In this document: positions 1 through 5,745 of the stretch, piece after piece | Position numbering within the stretch: position 1 is the first letter of the stretch | Layout of the letters: every line of letters starts with the position of its first letter | Origin: Prevotellaceae bacterium | GTDB lineage: Bacteria; Bacteroidota; Bacteroidia; Bacteroidales; UBA932 | DNA: 11,854 nucleotides | Assembly (NCBI GenBank): GCA_031289895.1 | Contig: JAITOP010000251.1 | Location: forward strand, 1 to 11,854 | Direction of reading: 5' to 3' | Position numbers and translations under genes: made by a program | Notes under the pieces: model-generated | Seen by the model: only the letters and a program-made list of their open reading frames with translations | What the model was told of the DNA's origin: nothing | Databases searched by the model: none

Positions 1-264
1 ACAACAAATTTAATCAGCTTACGCGATTTGAAAGCAAAATACACAAATTTGGGCGACGATAAACCTGCAATATTTATGATAGATGGCACAATTATCAAAA
101 GAAACTCCGATGAATACAATGTAGATGAAGATTATATTTTTAGAATAATTGTTGATAAACTTGAAAATAAAAACGATAACGTTGATTTATGGATTGTAAA
201 AATATTGACAAAATCGGAAAAAAACATACGTGAATCAAAAATTATTAGGTTACGGGGACTTTGA
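1..264 (+). CDS. 3' fragment of a protein with a TonB-plug-like motif
   Basis: The frame is open from the first base to the TGA at 262-264, and the first ATG (position 76) lies inside conserved-looking sequence, so I read this as the C-terminal end of a gene starting upstream of the window. About 87 codons are visible. The segment KPAIFMIDG resembles the 'NPLYVIDG' motif in the plug domain of SusC/TonB-dependent receptors. The following stretch, with VKILTKSEKN and ending RLRG, recalls the plug's later 'VLKDASA...YGSRG' part. Short Bacteroidota proteins ending in such a degenerate plug segment are known, for example after a carboxypeptidase-like regulatory domain, but the N-terminal part that would settle this is missing. 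No terminator is visible between its stop and the next promoter. The family assignment is tentative; the reading frame is fairly secure. Confidence 0.5.
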   Translation, partial: TTNLISLRDLKAKYTNLGDDKPAIFMIDGTIIKRNSDEYNVDEDYIFRIIVDKLENKNDNVDLWIVKILTKSEKNIRESKIIRLRGL

Positions 265-296
265 TTTGTGTTTATTATTTCAAATGAATATCTTTG
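265..296 (+). promoter_or_regulatory. Bacteroidota-type promoter for the ATPase/TOPRIM-like operon
   Basis: TTTG at 265-268 and TATCTTTG at 289-296 are separated by 20 bases. They match the Bacteroidota -33 (TTTG) and -7 (TAnnTTTG) elements. The predicted start of transcription lies only about 17 bases before the ATG at 321, giving a short leader without a Shine-Dalgarno sequence. No comparable promoter is seen before the TOPRIM-like gene or queA, so all three could be transcribed from here. Confidence 0.65.
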
Positions 297-320
297 TTTA
301 ATTTTTTAGAATAATATTAA

Positions 321-1349
321 ATGGAACATTTTATTAAACACATAAAAGTTAGTAATTTCAAATCAATACGCGATTTGAAATTACAAAATTGCAAGCGTAT
401 TAATTTGTTTATTGGCTATCCGAATGTAGGAAAGTCGAATTTGTTGGAGGCGTTGAGTTTGTTTTCTTTGCCGTATTTAAACGAGGGAGACAATCTTAAT
501 AAATTTATTCGGGTGGAACACAGAAATGAACTTTTTTATAATGTCAAAAATAAAACTTTCAAAATTGAAACAAATCTTGAAAAGGTAAATATTAATATAA
601 ATATAAATCCATTAATATTTTTTTTATGTGAAACCAAAAATCAAATAGAAACTTATTTTTTTTCAGAAAAATTAGATTTTCATCCTTCTTTAAAAATCGC
701 AGGTGATGATGAAAACAAATCTCAAAATAGTAATATATTGCCAAACACTAATATTAAACGATATATTTTTCAATCCAAAAATGATTGGAAGTCAACAGGA
801 AACGAGTTGCTGTTGCCGCCTTTTGGCGAAAATATTATCGACACATTATCGTATAACGAAAATGTTGCAGATGTAAAATTGTGGATGAAAAAAGAATTTT
901 CTAAATTCGGTTTAGAATATGTATTAGACAAATCAAGCAACAGATTAAAAATACAACGCAGATTAAACGGCGATGAAGTTTTTCAACTACCCTACTCGTC
1001 TATTGCCGATACTTTGCAGCGTGTCATATTTTACAAAACCGCTATTGCATCCAACAGTAATTCCGTTTTGTTGTTTGAAGAACCTGAAGCACACGCTTTT
1101 CCGCCATACATAAAAACGATTACACAAGATATTATCGACAGCAAAAATAATCAGTTTTTTATAGCAACTCACAGTCCTGTTGTTTTAAACGATTTTATTG
1201 AATATGCTGATATAAGAAAACAGGTTTCTATATTTTTATTTGATTTTAAAGATGGGCAAACAACGGCAAAACGGCTATCCGACGAAGAAGTTGACGATAT
1301 ATACAATTATGGCGAAGATTTATTTTTTAATATCGAAAAGTTTTTGTGA
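321..1349 (+). CDS. AAA family ATPase, OLD/RecF-like (AAA_15/AAA_21 type)
   Basis: This is a 342-residue ATPase of the ABC/SMC-like OLD group. It opens with the typical strand 'IKVSNFKSIRDLKL' (residues 8-21). The Walker A motif is GYPNVGKSN (32-40). A signature-like segment, SSIADTLQR, precedes Walker B, LLFEEPEAH, whose catalytic glutamates start at residue 253. The switch histidine is in ATHSP (H284). At 342 residues it is shorter than full OLD nucleases and lacks their fused TOPRIM domain. Instead a separate small TOPRIM-like protein begins three bases after its stop, so the two are probably translated together and act as one complex. The gene is visibly more AT-rich than the aminotransferase or peptidase genes further right, which would fit recent acquisition. 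The ATPase call is secure. A role in phage defence is inferred from the pairing and from systems such as PARIS (AriA) and AbiL. Confidence 0.88.
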   Translation: MEHFIKHIKVSNFKSIRDLKLQNCKRINLFIGYPNVGKSNLLEALSLFSLPYLNEGDNLNKFIRVEHRNELFYNVKNKTFKIETNLEKVNINININPLIFFLCETKNQIETYFFSEKLDFHPSLKIAGDDENKSQNSNILPNTNIKRYIFQSKNDWKSTGNELLLPPFGENIIDTLSYNENVADVKLWMKKEFSKFGLEYVLDKSSNRLKIQRRLNGDEVFQLPYSSIADTLQRVIFYKTAIASNSNSVLLFEEPEAHAFPPYIKTITQDIIDSKNNQFFIATHSPVVLNDFIEYADIRKQVSIFLFDFKDGQTTAKRLSDEEVDDIYNYGEDLFFNIEKFL

Positions 1350-1352
1350 AAA

Positions 1353-1871
1353 ATGGATGCTAATATTTTAGTTGAATGTTATACCGATACAATTCTTATT
1401 GAAACGCTTGTTACGCCTATAAAAACAAGAGGATATAATCATCAAAAAAATTGCATAAAAGTATTAAATGTAATGAAAATTCAATTAGCAAATGAATTTG
1501 CATTGGGTATTATAGATGATGATAAGGTGAAACCAAAAGATTTTAATGTTTTTATTTTGATAAAAAAACACAATAAAATATCAATATATAAACATGAAAA
1601 TAAATCACATTACATAATAAAAATAAGCAAAGCCGTAGAAAATTTCATATTACAAACAGCACAGCAATGTAATATCTCGCTCAGTGATTACAACTTACCA
1701 ACCGATTTAGAAAATCTAAAAAAAATAACAAAACACGCTACTTCAAAAAACAATCCTGATTTACGAAGACTATTTATGGATTTAAAACAAAACGCTAATT
1801 CTGATTTTTTCAAATTAGCACAATGGATTGAGCAAATCAAATCTAATCCGTATATACAAATTGATTTTTAA
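1353..1871 (+). CDS. Small TOPRIM-like protein paired with the ATPase (putative effector)
   Basis: This 172-residue protein has no secure family name. The N-terminus, ILVECYTDTILIETL, looks like the first TOPRIM strand and helix, 'hhVEGxxDxxLI', with the metal-binding/catalytic glutamate at E8 and an acidic residue at D12; the usual glycine is a cysteine. About 45 residues later, FALGIIDDDK (49-58) matches the second TOPRIM element, a hydrophobic strand ending in DxD (D55, D57). The rest is charged and helical-looking (LENLKKITKHATSK, LRRLFMDLKQ), with no signal peptide or membrane segment. It starts three bases after the ATPase stop and ends eight bases before queA. TOPRIM partners of OLD-like ATPases (AriB in PARIS, the OLD nuclease domain) are nucleases, so a nuclease effector released or activated by the ATPase is the natural inference. 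At this size it is much smaller than AriB. Base composition is very AT-rich. The TOPRIM assignment rests on two short motifs and should be treated as probable. Confidence 0.6.
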   Translation: MDANILVECYTDTILIETLVTPIKTRGYNHQKNCIKVLNVMKIQLANEFALGIIDDDKVKPKDFNVFILIKKHNKISIYKHENKSHYIIKISKAVENFILQTAQQCNISLSDYNLPTDLENLKKITKHATSKNNPDLRRLFMDLKQNANSDFFKLAQWIEQIKSNPYIQIDF

Positions 1872-1879
1872 ATAAAACA

Positions 1880-3076
1880 ATGAACAAAATAAAAATAAAC
1901 GAATTTGATTATAATTTACCCGACGAACGCATTGCAAAATTTCCTTTGCCGCAGCGCGATTTGTCAAAACTTTTGATTTATAAAGATGGTAAAATCGACA
2001 GTAAAACTTTTTGCAATTTAGCCGATTATTTAAATTCAAATTCGCTACTCATTTTTAATAATACAAAAGTCGTTCATGCGCGAATAATTTTTCATAAAGC
2101 TACAGGCGCACAAATAGAAATTTTTTGCCTCGAACCGATTTTTCCAAATAATTACGAACAAAATTTTGCCACAACTGCCGAATGTGTATGGAATTGCACT
2201 GTCGGAAATCTCAAAAAATGGAAAAACGAAATATTGAAACTGGAATTTATTTACAACAATATTCACGACCAACTCAGCGTTGAAAAAATCGACAACGATG
2301 GCGAATTATTAAAACTTAAATTCAGTTGGGATTCGCAATTATCGTTTGCGCAGATTATGGATGTCTGCGGCAAAATGCCTATTCCGCCTTATCTAAAACG
2401 CGAATCGCAGGAAATTGATACCGAGCGTTATCAAACAATATATTCAAAACAAGAAGGTTCGGTTGCCGCGCCAACTGCCGGATTACATTTCAGCAATGCG
2501 GTTTTGGAAAATATAAAATCGCGAAATATCGAAATTGACGAAATAACTTTACACGTAGGCGCAGGAACATTTAAGCCCGTAAAAACCGATTTTGCCAACG
2601 AACACATAATGCACACCGAACATTTTTTTGTGAAAAAATCAACTGTCGAAAAAATAATTAAATATCTCGGAAACATTACTGCTGTTGGCACAACAAGCGT
2701 GCGCACTCTCGAAAGTTTGTATTGGCTCGGTTGCCGGTTAATTAAAAATCATAATCCCGAAAAATTAAATATCCAACAATTTGAACCTTATAATAACGAT
2801 TGTAAAATAAGCGCGGAAGAATCGTTGCACGCCATAATAAATTATCTCGGCAACAACAATTTAGACCAACTTAGCGCATCAACGCAAATAATGATTTTGC
2901 CCGAATATAAATCAAAAATAGTGAATCGTTTAATTACAAATTTTCATCAGCCAAAAAGCACATTATTGTTGCTGGTGGCATCATTCATTGGCAACGATTG
3001 GCGTAAAGTTTACGATTATGCAATGAAAAATGATTTTCGTTTTTTGAGCTACGGCGACAGCTCTTTACTTAATTAA
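1880..3076 (+). CDS. queA: S-adenosylmethionine:tRNA ribosyltransferase-isomerase
   Basis: QueA moves and isomerises the ribosyl part of AdoMet onto 7-aminomethyl-7-deazaguanine at position 34 of tRNA Asp, Asn, His and Tyr, giving epoxyqueuosine in the cytoplasm. Family motifs are present in order: the N-terminal FDYNLPDERIAKFPLPQRD (9-27), FNNTKVVHARI (59-69), MPIPPYLKR, YSKQEGSVAAPTAGLHFS (193-205 core), LHVGAGTFKPV, HTEHFFV, GTTSVRTLES, NFHQPKSTLLLLV (354-366) and the terminal FRFLSYGDSSLL. The 398 residues exceed the roughly 350 of the E. coli enzyme. The extra length includes an insertion between TTSVRTLES and the FHQPKST motif, which long Bacteroidota versions share. It starts eight bases after the TOPRIM-like gene and has no TAnnTTTG promoter of its own in that gap, so it may be read from the promoter at 265-296. 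Its stop codon lies in the first unit of a 7-bp tandem repeat. Confidence 0.96.
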   Translation: MNKIKINEFDYNLPDERIAKFPLPQRDLSKLLIYKDGKIDSKTFCNLADYLNSNSLLIFNNTKVVHARIIFHKATGAQIEIFCLEPIFPNNYEQNFATTAECVWNCTVGNLKKWKNEILKLEFIYNNIHDQLSVEKIDNDGELLKLKFSWDSQLSFAQIMDVCGKMPIPPYLKRESQEIDTERYQTIYSKQEGSVAAPTAGLHFSNAVLENIKSRNIEIDEITLHVGAGTFKPVKTDFANEHIMHTEHFFVKKSTVEKIIKYLGNITAVGTTSVRTLESLYWLGCRLIKNHNPEKLNIQQFEPYNNDCKISAEESLHAIINYLGNNNLDQLSASTQIMILPEYKSKIVNRLITNFHQPKSTLLLLVASFIGNDWRKVYDYAMKNDFRFLSYGDSSLLN

Positions 3077-3098
3077 GAATTAAAAATTAAGAATTAAG
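3072..3098. repeat. 7-bp tandem repeat at the queA stop codon
   Basis: Nearly four units of ATTAARA (ATTAAGA, ATTAAAA, ATTAAGA, ATTAAG) run from the last queA codons outward, and the TAA stop at 3074-3076 lies in the first unit. Similar 7-bp arrays recur at 8567-8594 and 8653-8680. Confidence 0.8.
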
Positions 3099-3103
3099 TT
3101 ATA

Positions 3104-3285
3104 AAAAACAAATAAATTATTACAGATGGAATGAATCCGTTAGGATTCTAATGTTGGTAGAAAACGAATGTCCACACCACATACGACCCCGTACGGGGTC
3201 GAACAATTGGGTACTTGTACATTTCTACCAACATATAATCCCTATCGGGATTTTTTTTGTCATCTGTTATAATTTATTTGTTTTT
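3104..3285. repeat. 182-bp nested inverted-repeat element (MITE-like or structured RNA)
   Basis: Outer arms 3104-3128 and 3261-3285 are complementary at 24 of 25 positions. Inside lie three further stems in a row: GAATCC/GGATTC (3133-3148, loop GTTA), a perfect 13-bp stem ATGTTGGTAGAAA/TTTCTACCAACAT (3151-3163 with 3222-3234), and AATCCC/GGGATT (3237-3252, loop TATC) followed by a T run. The 13-bp stem encloses a perfect 18-bp palindrome, CGACCCCGTACGGGGTCG (3184-3201). Linkers at the junction are only 2 to 8 bases, so the whole folds as a compact four-way cloverleaf. There is no ORF inside. The last hairpin plus T run could also end queA transcription. It could be a non-autonomous mobile element or a folded RNA; the sequence does not decide. 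Confidence 0.75.
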
Positions 3286-3312
3286 CATCACTAAAAACGA
3301 AGTTCTTTAAAA

Positions 3313-3427
3313 ACTTTATAAACTTTAAAAACTTTAAAAACTTTATGAACTTTATAAACTTTACGAACTTTATAAACTTTAAAAACTTTAAAAACTTTAC
3401 ACTTTATAAACTTTAAAAACTTTTTTT
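3313..3427. repeat. 9-bp tandem array (ACTTTAWAA) ending at a promoter
   Basis: About a dozen units of ACTTTAAAA or ACTTTATAA, with variants ACTTTATGA and ACTTTACGA and one 7-base unit (ACTTTAC), fill this stretch. The array stops at the T run directly before the -7 element TATATTTG (3429-3436), so it occupies the place where the -33 element would be. The same core, CTTTAAAAACTTT, recurs at 5710-5737 and, on the other strand, at 8596-8643. Confidence 0.9.
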
Positions 3428-3428
3428 G

Positions 3429-3436
3429 TATATTTG
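3429..3436 (+). promoter_or_regulatory. -7 promoter element for the FKBP/DUF3127 operon
   Basis: TATATTTG is a perfect TAnnTTTG. It lies 51 bases before the ATG at 3488. No TTG is seen 19-21 bases upstream; that position falls within the 9-bp array. Confidence 0.6.
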
Positions 3437-3487
3437 CAGTCCGAAAAATGATGATACAAAAAATAAAGAATAAAAAATAAATATTAT

Positions 3488-4411
3488 ATGAAAAAAATAT
3501 GCGTGTTTTTATCAATTTTAATAAGTGTAATTGCGTTTAGTTCATGTCATTCGCAACTTAGCAATTCGAGCAGCGATGTTGATTCTGTAAGTTATGCAAT
3601 AGGCGTTATATGGGGTTATCAGATTGCATCCGACAGAGTGCAGTTTGTAAATATTAACGATGCGATTAAGGAATTAAAAATAAAATCGAAAGAACCAATA
3701 TCAGCAGAAAATAATTTTTACACAGCATCGGCAGAATTTAGAGAATTGTTGCAAAAATCGCAGCAACGAGTATTTTCTTCGCAGGAAAAAAAGCAGATAA
3801 CCAAATTGCTTGGCTCGCTTTGGGCGCATCAATTTAAGGAAACAAATATTCCACGAATAAATCTCAAATTCACAAAACAAGGAATAAAAGATATGCTGAA
3901 AAACGATACAACTGCATTGCAAATTGGAATTGAGAAATCAAGCAATTATATATTCGGATACCGAGAAAAACTTGCACAAACTGAAAATGAAAACCGACTT
4001 AAAGAAGGGCAAGCCTTTCTCGAAAAAAATAAAACCGAAGAAGGCGTTGTTACAACCGAAAGCGGATTGCAATATAAAGTTATAAATCAAGGCAGTGATA
4101 AAAAAGCAGAAATAAGCGATACGGTATATCTTAACGTTTCAATAACTCAAATTGACGGCGATACAATAGAGGCAAATAAAAGTAAAGCATATTATGTTGA
4201 CGAAAAACGTTTTATAAAAGGCGTTTGGGAAAGTTTGCAAATGTTTGGCGAAGGCGCAAAATTTATTTTATATATTCCGAGCGAGCTTGGATTCGGAAAA
4301 GTTATAGAACCGTTTATAACACAAAAAATAAAGCCAAACATGGTTTTAATATATCAAATTGAAATAGAAAAAGTAATTAATAATAACAAATCAAAATCAA
4401 AAAGAAAATGA
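3488..4411 (+). CDS. FKBP-fold lipoprotein with eroded active site
   Basis: A 307-residue lipoprotein. The signal peptide ends in a lipobox (AFSSC, Cys20), so the mature protein is probably anchored to a membrane facing the periplasm. Residues about 35-70 (SYAIGVIWGYQIA...) and 106-140 (LLGSLWAHQFKE...KDMLKND) both look like the FKBP N-terminal dimerisation motif, suggesting an internal duplication. The C-terminal part from about 176 (FLEKNKTEEGVVTTESGLQYKV) to 296 follows the FKBP C-terminal domain, closely parallel to the next gene. By alignment with that neighbour, key peptidyl-prolyl isomerase residues are lost: the FKBP12 Tyr26 position is V217, Phe36 is I227, Asp37 is E228, Trp59 is V246 and Tyr82 is F269. 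It is therefore more likely a binding or structural protein than an active isomerase. Its stop overlaps the next start (ATGA, 4408-4411), implying coupled translation. The tail ends in a basic NNNKSKSKRK. Confidence 0.8.
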   Translation: MKKICVFLSILISVIAFSSCHSQLSNSSSDVDSVSYAIGVIWGYQIASDRVQFVNINDAIKELKIKSKEPISAENNFYTASAEFRELLQKSQQRVFSSQEKKQITKLLGSLWAHQFKETNIPRINLKFTKQGIKDMLKNDTTALQIGIEKSSNYIFGYREKLAQTENENRLKEGQAFLEKNKTEEGVVTTESGLQYKVINQGSDKKAEISDTVYLNVSITQIDGDTIEANKSKAYYVDEKRFIKGVWESLQMFGEGAKFILYIPSELGFGKVIEPFITQKIKPNMVLIYQIEIEKVINNNKSKSKRK

Positions 4412-5127
4412 AACAAATTTTAATTTTATCAGTAGCAACATTGTTTTTTGTAACAACATCGTGTGCACAAAACAATAACAAAGACAAAAACAACGACAAA
4501 AACACAAGCGCAACGTCTCAGGAAAATTCGGCGGTACAGACAGCATCGTATGCGTTTGGCGTGGACGTTGCAAGTACTCTAAAAAATTACAATATCGAAG
4601 GTTTCGATGTGGAAAAATTTAATGAAGGGTTCAAAAATTCATACAATGATGATGGCAAAATTGATTATCAGGCTAATCGTCAGATACTACAGGATTTTAT
4701 GACCGCTTTACAAACCCAAAAAAGTGAGAAAAACATTAACGAAGGAAAAGAATTTCTCGAAAAAAATGCCAAAGAAAATGGTGTAATTACAACCGAAAGC
4801 GGACTTCAATATAAAATAATTGAAGAAGGAACAGGAAATTATCCTACCGCCGACGATAAAGTTTTGGCACACTACGCAGGTACTCTTATTGATGGACGCG
4901 AATTTGATTCATCATATAAGAACAACGAAAACAAACCGTTAGAATTTCCTCTTTCAGGAGTAATTGCAGGATGGAAAGAAGGTATTCCGAAAGTAAAAGA
5001 AGGCGGAAAAATAAAACTTTTTGTACCTTATAATCTTGCTTACGGCGAAAGAGCAGTACCCGGAACTATTATTGAAGGTTATTCAACATTGATTTTTGAA
5101 GTAGAACTTATTAAAATTGTAAAATAA
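4408..5127 (+). CDS. FKBP-type peptidyl-prolyl cis-trans isomerase, lipoprotein
   Basis: A 239-residue FklB/Mip-like isomerase that speeds cis-trans isomerisation of X-Pro bonds in exported proteins. A signal peptide with lipobox TTSC (Cys19) is followed by an Asn/Lys-rich linker (22-33). The N-terminal dimerisation domain lies at about 46-108 (ASYAFGVDVASTLKNYNIEGFD...). The long helix NEGKEFLEKNAKENGV leads into the FKBP domain (about 126-238). All main active-site positions are intact: Y156, F166-D167 in REFDSS, F180, V185-I186 and W189 in GVIAGW, and Y212 in AYGE. It overlaps the upstream degenerate paralogue by four bases, and the DUF3127 gene follows after one base, so the three form one operon. 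The high similarity of the 'ITTESGLQYK' linker in both genes supports origin by tandem duplication. Confidence 0.93.
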   Translation: MKQILILSVATLFFVTTSCAQNNNKDKNNDKNTSATSQENSAVQTASYAFGVDVASTLKNYNIEGFDVEKFNEGFKNSYNDDGKIDYQANRQILQDFMTALQTQKSEKNINEGKEFLEKNAKENGVITTESGLQYKIIEEGTGNYPTADDKVLAHYAGTLIDGREFDSSYKNNENKPLEFPLSGVIAGWKEGIPKVKEGGKIKLFVPYNLAYGERAVPGTIIEGYSTLIFEVELIKIVK

Positions 5128-5128
5128 A

Positions 5129-5545
5129 ATGGCACTCGACATAACAGGCAAACTGATACAAAAGTTAGATATTCAATCAGGTGAAAGCTCTTACGGAAGC
5201 TGGAAACGGCAAGATGCGATAATAGAAACGGTTGAACAATATCCAAAAAAAATATGTGTATTGTTTAGAAACGATAAAATTACTGAACTCGAAAAACTAA
5301 ACTTAGGCGATATGCTTACAATAAGTGTAAATATAGAATCGCGCGAATGGAATGCAAAATGGTTTACATCTGTGATTGCATGGAGAGTGCAACTTGCAGA
5401 TGCAAGCGCAAATACAAATCAGCAAAACACCGCTGCGCCGCAACAACCGGTGAATGTTCATCAGAATGCTCCCGCACCAACATCCGGCGATTTTATTGAT
5501 GCGCAAACAGAACCCGAAACAGAAATAGATGATTTACCTTTTTGA
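5129..5545 (+). CDS. DUF3127 protein with SSB-like acidic C-terminal tail
   Basis: A 138-residue protein. Residues 1-90 match the DUF3127 family, a small predicted OB-fold-like domain found mainly in Bacteroidota (MALDITGKLIQKLDIQSGES, WKRQDAIIET, then VNIESREWNAKWFTSVIAWRV). A low-complexity Ala/Gln/Pro/Asn linker (about 92-120) follows, then an acidic tip, EIDDLPF, at the very C-terminus. This architecture (OB-like domain, flexible linker, acidic tip ending in Pro-Phe) is that of single-stranded DNA-binding protein, whose DDIPF tip recruits repair and replication proteins. A nucleic-acid role is thus likely but unproven for the family. There is no signal peptide, so it is cytoplasmic, unlike its two operon partners. 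It starts one base after the FKBP stop and is followed by a strong terminator. Confidence 0.85.
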   Translation: MALDITGKLIQKLDIQSGESSYGSWKRQDAIIETVEQYPKKICVLFRNDKITELEKLNLGDMLTISVNIESREWNAKWFTSVIAWRVQLADASANTNQQNTAAPQQPVNVHQNAPAPTSGDFIDAQTEPETEIDDLPF

Positions 5546-5576
5546 TAAGGTATTTTTATTGTACATAATTTTGATG

Positions 5577-5608
5577 AAAAAGTTGCTAATTATTTAGCAA
5601 CTTTTTTT
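5577..5608 (+). terminator. Rho-independent terminator of the FKBP/DUF3127 operon
   Basis: GTTGCTA (5582-5588) pairs with TAGCAAC (5595-5601) around an ATTATT loop. The stem is extended by A5577-5581 against the T run 5602-5608. It lies 31 bases after the DUF3127 stop. Confidence 0.9.
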
Positions 5609-5618
5609 ATGTTTGTTT

Positions 5619-5691
5619 ATTTGTTGATTTGCTGATTTGTTGATTTGATAAAGCACACAGATAACGCAGATTGAACAGATTTACACAGATT
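5619..5691. repeat. 8-bp tandem repeat followed by a CAGATT array
   Basis: Four units of ATTTGYTG (the last ends ATTTGATA) occupy 5619-5650. They are followed by four CAGAT(T) words spaced 9-10 bases apart (5658-5691) and a long T run. The stretch lies between the terminator and the convergent phosphatase-family gene. No ORF or known RNA is visible in it. Confidence 0.75.
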
Positions 5692-5709
5692 TTTTTTTTG
5701 ATTTTAAAT

Positions 5710-5745
5710 CTTTAAAAACTTTCTACTTTAAAAACTTTCTACTTT
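5710..5745. repeat. 16-bp direct repeat overlapping the 3' end of the EEP gene
   Basis: CTTTAAAAACTTTCTA occurs twice (5710-5725 and 5726-5741) plus a partial third copy. The stop codon of the minus-strand gene (5728-5730) falls within the second copy, so the last residues (KVESF) are repeat-encoded. The core matches the 9-bp array at 3313-3427. Confidence 0.85.

Noticed and set aside
321..1871. Naming the pair as a bona fide PARIS system
   Set aside because: Only motif-level similarity is visible, and the second protein is far smaller than AriB. I report it as a related candidate rather than a confirmed PARIS locus.
3313..3427. CRISPR-like array
   Set aside because: Units are 9 bases with no unique spacers and no cas genes nearby; it is a simple tandem repeat.
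3291..3515. Minus-strand ORF with (KVFKVYKV) repeats
   Set aside because: It is the translation of the 9-bp array, where 9 bases give three codons. A 7-base unit breaks the repeat frame inside it, it overlaps the FKBP promoter and start, and there is no domain.
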